From: Sitta carolinensis
Lineage: Eukaryota > Chordata > Aves > Passeriformes > Sittidae
Assembly: GCA_032173965.1 (NCBI GenBank)
Contig: CM063289.1
Location: 30,298,690 to 30,362,689 of the forward strand
Length of the DNA: 64,000 nucleotides
Reading direction: 5' to 3'
The translations under genes and the position numbers were made by a program. How positions within the stretch are numbered: position 1 is the first letter of the stretch; each line of letters begins with the position of its first letter. Under the pieces are notes generated by a model. It did not search any database and was not told the DNA's origin. It saw only the letters and a list, made by a program, of their open reading frames with translations. Shown here in pieces: positions 29,001 to 39,400 of the stretch.

Positions 29001-32000
29001 CGTGGAAAAAAAGCTCATTATCTCTGGTTTCATTTGAGAGGCACTCACCTAATTAATTTATAGCTGATTGTTTAAAAGCCAGAGATAATCGATCTCCCCA
29101 GTTTCAGATGAAGTGTAGGAAACGTTTTGGTCCAGCTAAAAGCCAGGGACTGGAAAAGCAAAGTCCCTTTCCCTCCTGAAATCCTGCATTAGAGGAAACC
29201 ACCCCCAGGTTTGTGAACTGAAACACCCCAGCTGATTTCACACACACAGATTAATTCCCTTTCAACTCTCAAAATTGAGATTTCTGGAACTTAAAAGCTC
29301 CTGAGTCACTTACAGTAGGCCAAGCACTTCATGGCTGACAGCACCCAGTGAGGGAGGTCTTCTGGAAACCAAACAGATAAATGCATCATTTAGACAGGAG
29401 CCCAAAGATGAACCACTAATCATGGCTCACACCCATTAAACACCCCTTAAAGTGCAAAAGATTAAATTTAAAACTGATTTTAAATATTGCTACACGTGTA
29501 ATTTTGAGAGGATAAAGGGGAATGACTTCAAGGTGAAGGTGGGCAGGGTTAGATGGGATATTGGGAGGGAATTTTTGGCTGGAGGGGCTGGGCTGGAATT
29601 CCAGAGAAGCTGTGGGATATTGGGAGGGAATTTTTGGCTGGGAGGGGCTGGGCTGGAATTCCCAGAGAAGCTGTGGGATATTGGGAGGGAATTTTTGGCT
29701 GGGAGGGGCTGGGCTGGAATTCCCAGAGAAGCTGTGGGATATTGGGAGGGAATTTTTGGCTGGAAGGGGCTGGGCTGGAATTCCCAGAGAAGCTGTGGCT
29801 GCTCCATCCCTGGATGTGTCCAAGGCCAGGCTGGAGCAGCTGGGCTGGGGGAAGGTGTCCCTGCCATGGAATTTAATGGGATTTAAGATCCCTGAGCTGT
29901 GCTCTGGTTTGGGGGGGAATGTGTAAACAACAAACTGTGAAACAGGTGAGTTCTTATTTGTAAATAAAGGATTTTTCAGCCAATCCAGGGAAATGAGGGT
30001 CACCTGCTTTGTCCTGCAGGATCACCACCCCGTGCTTGCTGGTGTTGCTCATGTTGTACATGACAAACTCAGGGATGATCTGGGCTGGCTGCAGAAGCTC
30101 CTCCAGCGAGGGCAGCCCCAAAATGGTTTGCAAACTGGGGAGGAAGAGAGCAAAGATGTTCAAGGGATGAAGGAAAACAATCCTGTCCGTAGCTGCTCAA
30201 AAACTCCTGGTGAGCTGAAGTGGTTTGATAACTCCTCACTCCCAGGAGGGCAATCTGAGGGTGCTTTTCCTGGGACAAACAGCAAAAATCAGCAAGGAGG
30301 AGCACCTGTGGTGCTTAAAAGATATTGCAGCAGCAGCACAGCATCAGAAACTCCTTAAATGCAAGAATACAATAATAAACAGGTGAGGGAACAACAGAAA
30401 AAAATATTCCTCTTGAAACATTATTTTAAAAATGAAAAACAGATCTCAAAAGCATGTTTGGGTTATTTCATGCTAAATGAGAAGGTGCTGTGTGTAATTC
30501 CTCACTTACTGGATCCCAATTATATTTCTCCATGTTTCTTGCACATCTTCCTGGCTTATTTCCCTCCTTTGCAGTGTGTCCTCCTTCTTTTCCTCTGTTC
30601 CATCAGGTTTTGGTCTCACTAAGTTTTCCTGAAAATGAGTGGTTTATACTGTAAGATAAACGAGCCTCTTAAGGCAATTAAAAATTGGAATTAGAAGAAC
30701 AGGGCATTCCGTGGAAAATTGAATTCCACGTGAGCCAGGGAGTAACCTGCAGCCTCAGCACTGGAATGGAAGCACACAACTAAAAAGAAATTAAAAAAAA
30801 AAAACTGATCACTGCAAACCCAGCAATTTAAAAGGTAAAACCACCTCAAATCCAGCTCTATTAAAATGTGGATTATTGTCTTTTAGGAGTGGACCCGAAA
30901 TTCAGGATTCATGCAGGCAAATCTCAGCTGAATCAAGGGCCACACACACATTCCATCCTCTCCAGAAAGATGATCCATTAAATGATGTGTGCATTTTATT
31001 TGTCCCCCCAAAAATAAATTAAATTTCAACAAGGCCATAGTGTACAGATCATTTCTAGGACTTCACCTTCCAGCCCCCCCTGTACTCTAAAATCCCTTAG
31101 CACTGAGCCAAAAGAAAGAAAACCCAAACCAAAATAAAACCCCCTCTCATATGAATTTATTTCTTAATATTTCTCAATTCCTTAAGTCCAAACTATTCTT
31201 TACTAAAGAAAGATGCCACAACAGAGCAGTGCCACTAAATTTTAAAGAATAAAGGCAACTGCAATGCTGTAAGGAACAGAAGTTGTTACCAGAGACTGCA
31301 GGAACTCCTGTTTTTTAAAAGCCCTCTTGGATGAACTGGAGAGTTTAAACAGTTTTCCTTTGTCTCCAGAGCAGTTTTCCAAGTTCTCCTTTGGTGGGCT
31401 GGGTAGAGGTTTGACTGGAGATGTTGGAGGAAATCTGTAATGAATGGGAGAGGTGTTAAATACACTCAGAATCGCTCAGTAATCAAATCAATTACTTGAG
31501 AGAACCAAACCTCTGATGCCACACCAGAGTGACTCTGTTAGATTCACTGACAAAAAGGAAAACGCTGATTTTTTTAATTTATTACATGATAAATTAACTT
31601 TGGGCTGTTAAGCCAAACCCCTTGGGCTTCTCTCCAGAACACTTTGTATCCCAGTGTTATAAAGGCATATTTTGGTGTTGGCTTTTTGCAAATGTTGGAA
31701 TGAATGTTATAAATACAATGTTGTGTTTAGTGTGTTTAACTGCCTGAATAGATGTCTAATGGTTTTTTTCTTTGCTGTAGTTTGGAATTTAGGTGCAGTG
31801 TGTTTAACTGCCTGAATAGATGTCTAATGGTTTTTTTCTTTGCTGTAGTTTGGAATTTAGGTGCAGTGTGTTTCACTGCCTGAATAGAGAAGAGAACTTC
31901 CAGGAGAGGCCCAAGTGACTCTCAGCATTCACTGCTGTGAAAAAGAGACCCAAGCCCAAATCAAAGGATGATAAAAACTGAATGAAAGTGGAAATTGTGC

Positions 32001-34665
32001 TTGACAGACCCAAGGAGTGCCCATGCAGAACAACAAGTGAATGTGCATAAATAAAGGATATAAAAAGGGCTGGTTCCAAGACACCAGAACCTTGGCAGAG
32101 CCCCAAGGCACCCAACCATTTAACCTTCGCTTGATTTTATTTCCCTTATTATCTCTATTAAACATTCCAAAACTTTACCAGGAAAGCAAACTGTCGGAGA
32201 ACAGCGGGAGACAGACACCATTCTATAATGATCAACCAGTCTCTGTTTATTAAGATCAGAAGGCTACATTTATATCATTGTTAATTAGCTCATACATAGT
32301 GCAAAAGGGAAGCTCACCATTGGTCACTCATATCACCACCAACTCCTCCTAAGTTTACATTCTTGCAGTCAGAGTGGGCATTTTAGTCATTCTTTCCCTA
32401 TTACAATGTTTTGTTGTTTTTTAACGATCACTTACAAGGGCACAGTGCCCTTGTCAGCCTCAGGATTAGGCTGAGTACTAAATTTAGTTAATTCCACAGC
32501 TGAAGGCTGCTGTAAATCAATATGTCCCTTATTTTTCAACCATTCTTCCACAGTATTCTCCACAGCAAACCTCCCTTTCCACGCCACCAAAAACCTCGGA
32601 GGGACAACCTCAGACACACAAGAGCCAAACCAACCCCCCAATAATCCACTTTTTACCCAAAGATGCTAAACCCACAGCAGGCAATTCCAACCCGAGCGTT
32701 TGGAACTAAACCCCCCGGGCAATTCCAACCCGAGCGTTTGGAACTAAACCCCGGGCAATTCCAACCCGAGCGTTTGGAACTAAACCCACAGCGGGCAATT
32801 CCAACCCGAGCGTTTGGAACTAAACCCACAGCGGGCAATTCCAACCCGAGCGTTTGGAACTAAACCCACAGCGGGCAATTCCAACCCGAGCGTTTGGAAC
32901 TAAACCCCCAGCGGGCAATTCCAACCCGAGCGTTTGGAACTAAACCCCAGCGGGCAATTCCAACCCGAGCGTTTGGAACTAAACCCCCAGCGGGCAATTC
33001 CAACCCGAGCGTTTGGAACTAAACCCCCGGGCAATTCCAACCCGAGCGAGCGTTTGGAACTAAACCCACAGCGGCAATTCCAACCCGAGCGATTTGGAAC
33101 TAAACCCACAGCGGGCAATTCCAACCCGAGCGTTTGGAACTAAACCCCGCCGAGCTCCCGCCTTTAACCCGCGCCGTACCTGTACAGGTCGCCGTTGTCC
33201 TGCAGCTCCTCCCCGCCCCAGCGGCCCTTGATGTCCTCGATGATGTGGTGCTTGAGGAACTTGCGCAGCAGCTGCACCGTCTGCTGCCGGCTGACGTGCG
33301 GCCCGAAGGCGCCGTGCCCGCCGAGGCGCGGCTGCAGCCAGTCCGCCGCCTCGGCCGCCGTGAAGCAGCCGCCGTGCGAGCGCAGCCGCTGCCGGTGCCG
33401 CCGCACGGGCATGCCGGCACGGAAGGCGCGGGTCAGCTCGTTCCACTGCGGGCACAGCGGGCGTGTCGCGATATGGGTGGTGCTGGGTGTGAGTGTCGCG
33501 ATAGGGGGTGGTGCTGAGTGTGAGTGTGGGGATAGGGGTAGTGCTGAGTGCGAGTGTGGGGATAGGGGTGGAGCTGAGTGTGGGGATAGGGGTGGTGGTG
33601 AGAGTGCGAGTGTCGCGATAGGGGTGGTGCTGAGAGTGCGAGTGTCGCGATACGGGTGGAGCTGAGTGCGGGGATAGGGGTGGTGCTGAGAGTGCGAGTG
33701 TCGGGACAGGAGTGGTACTAAGAGTCCGAGTGTCGGGACAGGGGTGTTACTGAGAGTCCAAGTGTCGCGATACGGGGTGGTACTGAGTGTGCGAGTGTCG
33801 GGACAGGGGGTGGTACTGTGTGCCCACTTTTTGTGACAGGGGTGAGGCTGAGTGCCCACGGGTCGGGACAGGGGGTGGCCCTGGGTGTCCGCGTGTTGCG
33901 ACAGGGGGTGTCACTGAGTGCCCGCTTGTTGTGACAAGGGCTGGCGCTGAGTGTGCGAGTGTCGGGACAGGGGGTGGCACTGAGTGCCCGCCTGTTGTGA
34001 CAGGGCTGGCGCTGAGTGCCCACGGGTCGCGACAGGGGCTGGCCTTTGGTGCCCAAGGGTCGTGACAGGGGGTGGGCGCTGAGTGCCCGCGTGTCGTGAC
34101 GGGGTAGCGGTCAGTGCCCAAGTGTCGTGACAGCGAGTGGGGGATCCCAGGACATCACCATACCGTGACAGAGGGCAGGGCGGGGGAGCTCTCCAAGTAC
34201 CCCCGTGTCGCGAGGATAGGGGGGTGTCCCAGGGCAGCCAATGTCGCGACAGAGAGCGGGGCGTCCCACGGCTCCCCCATGTGGCGACAGCGGGCAGGGC
34301 GTCCCCGGGCACCGGCAAACCGAGAAAACGGACACGGGGCGGGCAGGGCTGCCGGTACCCACGTGTGGGGACAGGGAGCGGGGGATCCCAGGGCACCCAG
34401 ATGTCGCGGCAGCATCCCTAAGCGCCCCTCTGTCGTGACAGCGGGCCCGAGGGACAGAGGCACCTCCCGTCCCCCAGCGCTCCCGCGGGTGCCGGAGGCG
34501 CCCCGCTCCCCCCGGGTCCCGCTCGGCCCACGGTGCCGCCGCAGCCCGCCCGGTGCTCACCAGCCTGGTGGCGCGGTACGGTCCCTGTTCTCCCTGTCCC
34601 GGTCCTTGTCCCGGTTCTCCCGGTCCCGGTTCTCCCGGTCCTCGTCCCGGGCCCGGCCCGGCCAT
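23059..34665 (-). CDS. DEPDC1: DEPDC1, DEP domain-containing protein 1, 12 exons
   Basis: Exons in transcript order: 34665-34561, 33445-33180, 31434-31290, 30628-30510, 30134-30004, 29361-29314, 28652-28512, 28055-27258, 26729-26557, 25479-25309, 25116-24931 and 23199-23059. All phases join, giving 807 residues against 811 in human DEPDC1. The DEP domain is in exon 2 ([14 protein letters not shown], then [20 protein letters not shown]). The central RhoGAP-like region includes [30 protein letters not shown] and [15 protein letters not shown]. The C-terminus carries [24 protein letters not shown] and [15 protein letters not shown]. Exon 8 is the long, variable, serine-rich part. Human DEPDC1 is a mitotic, proliferation-linked factor reported as a transcriptional co-repressor. 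The N-terminal 30 residues are unusually Gly/Pro-rich. Orientation next to RPE65 matches the human locus. No frame break was found. Confidence 0.95.
24400..24800 (-). mobile_element. CR1 LINE 3' fragment, reverse
   Basis: Minus-strand CR1 end: plus-strand GGATTGGAAGGGACCTTAAA, then CCAGCCTGGCCTGGGACACTG and the CTCCATCTTCTCCCAGCTCA portion. It lies in the last DEPDC1 intron. Confidence 0.8.
25640..26175. repeat. 52-bp tandem array in a DEPDC1 intron
   Basis: A unit combining TAGAAAAATGAACATACATA and TTCTAGAAAGGCAGTGGCAA repeats every 52 bp, about nine to ten copies, degenerating toward 26,100. It lies between DEPDC1 exons 9 and 10. Confidence 0.9.
26195..26300 (-). mobile_element. CR1 LINE fragment, reverse
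   Basis: Short CR1 3' piece (plus-strand GGGATGGTTTGGGCTGCTCC, then GGATCCAGGGGCAGCCCCAG), immediately beside the 52-bp array. Confidence 0.6.
29545..29890 (+). mobile_element. CR1 3' fragment with a 61-bp internal segment repeated four times
   Basis: The segment with GTGGGATATTGGGAGGGAAT and GGGCTGGGCTGGAATTCCCA occurs four times in tandem, about 61 bp apart. A normal CR1 3' end follows (CCAAGGCCAGGCTGGAGCAG onward). The amplified piece appears to be part of the CR1 3' region. It lies between DEPDC1 exons 5 and 6. Confidence 0.8.
31729..31890. repeat. 68-bp tandem duplication in a DEPDC1 intron
   Basis: About 2.4 copies of a 68-bp unit starting AGTGTGTTTAACTGCCTGAA. Two full copies are nearly identical, which suggests a recent event. 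The array lies between DEPDC1 exons 2 and 3. Confidence 0.9.
32667..33157. repeat. 40-bp minisatellite beside DEPDC1 exon 2
   Basis: About 12 copies of a unit made of GGCAATTCCAACCCGAGCGT and TTGGAACTAAACCCACAGCG, mostly 36-40 bp long. The last copy ends about 25 bases from the exon 2 donor site, inside intron 2. Confidence 0.95.
33465..34420. repeat. Minisatellite filling most of DEPDC1 intron 1
   Basis: Units of roughly 25-30 bp combine TGTCGCGATAGGGGTGG or TGTCGGGACAGGGGGTGG with TGCTGAGTGCGAG or ACTGAGTGCCCG. They run with variation from the exon 2 acceptor side to about 34,140, then more loosely to 34,420. Long open frames on both strands across it are artefacts. Confidence 0.88.
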
Positions 34666-34738
34666 GGCGCCCCCTCAGCGGCGATCGCAGCGCCCCCTGG
34701 CGGCCCCGCCGCTCCCAACGGCCGCCGCCACAGCGCCG

Positions 34739-34798
34739 TTCGAATCGGGACGGCGGCCGCTGATTGGCCGGGACGAGCGCACGCGACGCGTGACGTCA
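34739..34798 (-). promoter_or_regulatory. DEPDC1: DEPDC1 promoter: CHR-like site, CCAAT box and CRE
   Basis: Within a CpG-rich block upstream of the start codon lie TTCGAA (34739-34744), a minus-strand CCAAT (34763-34767) and a perfect CRE, TGACGTCA (34791-34798). TTCGAA is a described variant of the cell-cycle homology region, and CCAAT boxes often sit nearby in G2/M promoters. Regulation by DREAM and NF-Y is therefore plausible for this gene, but it is inferred from motif and position only. Confidence 0.55.
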
Positions 34799-34865
34799 CG
34801 CGGTGGGCGGGGATGAGTGGCGCTGGTGCCGCGGTTCGGATCCCGGCCCGAGCGCTTCCAGGGAC

Positions 34866-35520
34866 GTAACGACCTAAAACTGTGATTAACGGGAATGACA
34901 GAAATTCCTGAATCCCAGTTCGGTCCTGAACAGTCAGGAACGTGCTGGGACAGCGGCGTGTCATGGCCGAGCTGCTTCTGAGGTGTAGTGGGTGCGACAG
35001 GACAGGCTTTAAGGTGCCTCCCAGCCCAGGCTGGGATGCTGTGCAAGGGGGAGCTTGGCTGGCAACAACTGCACTTGGCTTTTGGCAGCATTTAATCCCT
35101 CTGGGCAATGAAGGGGCTTCGGGGGGCCAATACAGAATTGTCCTGCCTCAGCTCCAGCCCCTCCTGCCTTCCCACAGGAAAACTCCAACAGCTCCAGGGT
35201 CACTCCAGCCCCTGAGCTTGAACACAAAGGAGCACGTGCACATGGGAATATGAGCAAGGAAAGGAAAAGGAAAATTTAATTAAAATTATTCCAATTATTC
35301 CCACAGCACACCATTTATCGAATGACAAAGATTCCCCTTTACAATGGCATTATTTGCCAGGTGTTGGATTTCACTTCATTGTCAGTGTTCCATAAAGCAT
35401 CAAGAGAAGGAAATGCTTTCAAGGAAATTCCCAACCTAATTAAAATAAATCTGAGGTCAATCAAGGATTTGAGGTGAGAAGAGTCCGAGCTGAGAGCAGC
35501 AGCAGGAGCCAGCCCTCGTG
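34866..35520. other. Intergenic region between DEPDC1 promoter and CTH-like 3' end
   Basis: No exon is supported. A weak CR1-like piece lies near 35000-35045. On the minus strand an ATTAAA near 35275 could be a 3'-end signal for the CTH-like gene if its last exon starts at 35655. Confidence 0.4.
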
Positions 35521-35521
35521 G

Positions 35522-35985
35522 CCCAGCCCTGCAGCAGGAGCACAGAGCTCTGCTGCTAAAGCAAAGGCAAAGCAAGAGTGGTTTGGTTTTCCAGGTCCTC
35601 ATCCACAGCCAGGTCCAGGTCCAAGTTCCTTTTTGACCCTCAAGGTTTATGGAAACTGCAGGAAGGAAAAGGGAGGGATCATTGTGCCCTGCCCCTCCAG
35701 CAGCCACATATCTTTATTTTCCTTTTCATAAATTAAAGTCACATTGGAGCATTAGATTTTGCCATCATGCTAGTAGAGGGAAACGTGGAGTTACTGATGA
35801 TATGAAATTTTCTCTCTTGTAAAAATCCCCAATATCCCACCCAATAAAAAACCACACACACACAAAGAAACTGCAGGCACAGCCTTTCCTGCCTGTACAG
35901 AACATCCAACAGCTCCACAGCTGCTGCAGGTTCACATTTCTCCATTGCCCCCAAACCCTCCACATCCCCTCCCACAGAGCAAACT
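35522..35985 (-). repeat. Duplicated segment, copy 1 (3' region of CTH-like gene)
   Basis: About 465 bp is repeated at 48,543-49,010 with only scattered differences. It holds a minus-strand AATAAA (35713-35718) and a good minus-strand acceptor before 35655. It lies downstream of CTH-like exon 11 and may include its terminal exon or 3' UTR. Confidence 0.85.
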
Positions 35986-36027
35986 CCCCACTTCAAACCT
36001 GGTGCTTCTGCCACTGCTCCTGAACCC

Positions 36028-36330
36028 ATCTGAGCTGTGCCTGGCACACCCCAACTGCTCCTGAACCCATCCTGAGCTGTGCCTGGCACCACCCCAACTG
36101 CTCCTGAACCCATCCTGAGCTGTGCCTGGCACACCCCAACTGCTCCTGGAACCCAATCCTGAGCTGTGCCTGGCACACCCCAACTGCTCCTGAGCCCATC
36201 CTGAGCTGTGCCTGGCACACCCCAACTGCTCCTGAGCCCATCCTGAGCTGTGCCTGGCACACCCCAACTGCTCCTGAACCCATCCTGAGCTGTGCCTGGC
36301 ACACCCCAACTGCTCCTGAGCCCACGGGGA
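36028..36330. repeat. 41-bp tandem array downstream of CTH-like exon 11
   Basis: About seven copies of a unit made of CTGAGCTGTGCCTGGCACAC and CCCAACTGCTCCTGAACCCAT. It starts about 130 bp past the exon 11 donor and would lie in the last intron. Confidence 0.92.
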
Positions 36331-36462
36331 CTGTGCCTGACAGGGCTGCAAACAGGGAACCTTTAAATCCCCGCCCCAGGGGCCATCTGGGAGGAGCTGC
36401 AGGCACAGCCCTTCCTGGGAAAGGTGGGTGGGGATTCTCTCTGGAGGGAACACCCCACTCAC

Positions 36463-39400
36463 CGCAGCCTTCAGGGCCTGATCCAGGTCTGCCAGCAAAT
36501 CCTCCTCATCCTCCAGCCCCACTGACAGGCGGATCAAGGTGTCAGTGATTCCCAGCTTTTGCTTTATGGCATCAGGCACCGAGGCGTGGGTCATGGTGGC
36601 CCTGTAGGGATAAAAAACATCTTTTATCACAGGGGATAAAGAATTATCTGAAGATTATGGGGCTTCTCCTGGTAAAACCAGCCTGGCAGGTCCCCTGCCA
36701 GCACCCCTGAAAGGGCAGCAGGAGCTGACTCCTCCTCTGTGCCACTCGTGTGACCCCACAGATGCAAAGAGCTCCTGGCAGCTCTTCCTGGAAATGATGG
36801 GAATGCTGACCACTCAGGGAACTGCATCTCCAGGTTCCAAGACACAAATGATTAATAAGAAGTGGGCACTTACAAACCTGGACCTGGAAAAGGAGAAAAT
36901 CCTGTTGCTCTCCCTTCCAGAGCTGGTGTTTTATTCTGCAGAAGCACTGCAAGCTCTGCATGTGGGGAATGTGCACCCTCCAGTATAAAACCTCCTGCTT
37001 TCATCTCTGCTCTCTCAGATCCCTTCTCTGACTGGCCCAAAGCCCCTGGAGGGTTTTTATTCTCTCCAGCTACAGAGGAGACAGGCAAGAAGGGATCTCC
37101 CCATGTGCTCAGTCACTGGCACCAGTTCCTTCCAGCTGCTGGAGGGGTTCAAGGTTTGCTGTCAATCTGCAATCAGCAAGTGAGGTGGTTTAGCATTTAT
37201 AGTCCTTAATTTCCACGCACCTCTCCAAAAGCAAAGTGGCTCTGAGTAAAATGCTGCAATCCTTGGCAATCCTACTGTGAGCAGTTCCAGTGCCCCCAGC
37301 AGGCCCTGCCAGGGGCCAGAGGCAGCTGGGGGCACACAGTGGCCGTGCCCCTGGGTGAGCAGGGAGCAGGGCACTGCTCAGCCCCAGCTGCTCCTCACCC
37401 CAACACTCAGCAGCTTCTGGGATTGTCTTCAGGGACAGCAATTGTGTCCCAGCCCTGCAGGCAAAACTCCTCCACCTCTGCACTCTCAGAATTCCCTCCC
37501 TCTGCAATCTCCCCTGCCTTCGGGCTGCACAACAGTCCCTGAGCTTTGCTAAAGGCAGAACAGCAAACCAGCTTTGGGGGCTGGACAGCTGTGGGAGTTT
37601 TGTGGTGCTCTGCAGCTTTTGGAGGCTCTGAGGATGGAAGGATGAACTTACGGGTGCTCTGCCAGGCTCTCGTAGTCACCCAACCAAGACCCACTGTAAA
37701 CACCTAATGGGGAAAGGGAAAGGGGTTATCAGGAGTGGGAGATTAAGCATGCATGGAAAGAGAGCTCATCAAGGAGAATCAGGGAATATCCTGAGCTGGA
37801 AGTGCCCACAGGGATCACTGATCCAGCCCCTGGCCCTGCACACACACCCCAACAATCCCACCCTGGCAGCCTTGGCCAAACCCTCCTGGAGCTCTGGCAG
37901 CCTCGGGGCTGGCACCTCTTCAAGGACATGGAGGAAAATGCAGAGTTTAGGCACTTTCCTCCCCCCAGGATTTCCTATAATAACTTTTACATGATGGGAT
38001 GCATGAGCTGTAGTTAGGGAATCAAGTGCACATCTGGCAGGTGAGAGCTAAGACTGAAAACAGACTCACCCTGCCCCGGGGTGCCAGCAGTGTCCTGGGC
38101 TGGCCCCAAGCAAGCATTCCCAGGGCCAGGGGCTCCCTCTGTGCCCCACGAGTCAGGGCCCCCCGAGGGCTCTGCAATATCCCAGCAGAGCTGCCCCAGC
38201 CCAGCTGCCCAGTCCTGCAGGAAGCCCTTTGCTGGCAGCAGCTCCTGGGCTGAGCTGGACACGCCTCCCCTGGCAGCAAACAAACACCTCCGAGGGGCTG
38301 AGGTGTCCCTGTGTTCCCTCTCATTAACCCCCGGGACAAATTATCCCCAATTAGAGTGGGGCACACCCAAAGGACTCGGCAAGGAAAGCCACTTCCACCC
38401 TCCCCTCAGCGGGGCAGCTTCGGCTCCCTCGGAGCGTGATTTTATTGCCTTTACCTTCAAGTTCCTGAGGAAGGCAAAGGCATTTTTTTTATCCCTTTGA
38501 TGTAGAAGCTGACCACTCCAGAAACGCCCGTGCACTGCTTCTTTGTCACCTCGTACTGGTGGTGAGAAGACAGCCCTGGAATGGGGAGAGTTGGGAGAAT
38601 TCCCAGTGAATTCCAGCACAGAGCTGGGGCAGCTCAGTCTCACATGAGGGGCACACCCAACCCCAGCCACGGGGCACCTCAGCTCCCAAACCCCTCCCTG
38701 GGAGGCTCCCAAACCCCTCCCTGGGAGGCTCCCAAACCCCTCCCCTGGGAGGCTCCCAAACCCCTCCTCACTCACCTGGGTAAATGACCTTCTCCACCCG
38801 GGGATGGGGTTTCAGGAATTCAGCCACAGCCAGGGCGTTGTGGAAGTGCAGCTCCATCCGGATGTGCAGAGTCTTGAGCCCCCGGTTGCACATGTAACAG
38901 TCAAAGGGGGAGGGGACAGCTCCCACATCTATGGGAACAGGAGCACAATTCCAGAGAATCCCACGGAAACGTTTGTGTCTTGCATTCAGCAAAGCCAAAC
39001 ACGTCCTCCTCTCCCACATGTCCGAGCTTACCACAAGTGGAAGTCACCCGAGGCAATCTCTGCTCCTCATCTCCCACTCTGGGGAGCCAATTAATGAGCC
39101 CAATTAACAGGCTCAGGCCTCAAGGATTACATTGGCCATTGCTGGGCACACTGCACCTCCACTGCTGAGGGCAGAGCCCTGGACAGGAATTGACTCCTGA
39201 CAGGGAAGAGGCTGGAAAATGGTGGGAACCATCAGAGACAGGAGAATCCTGCATTAGGCACGTGCTGATGGGTGAGTGAGTTTCAAAGCCCCCGAAGTGC
39301 AGGGGGGCACCTCGATGGTTTCAGGGTGTGCCCAGCTCTCTCCTGGACTGCTCATGAACTGCAGAGCAGCGTTTCTCCTGTTACTGGAGTTTGTATTGCA

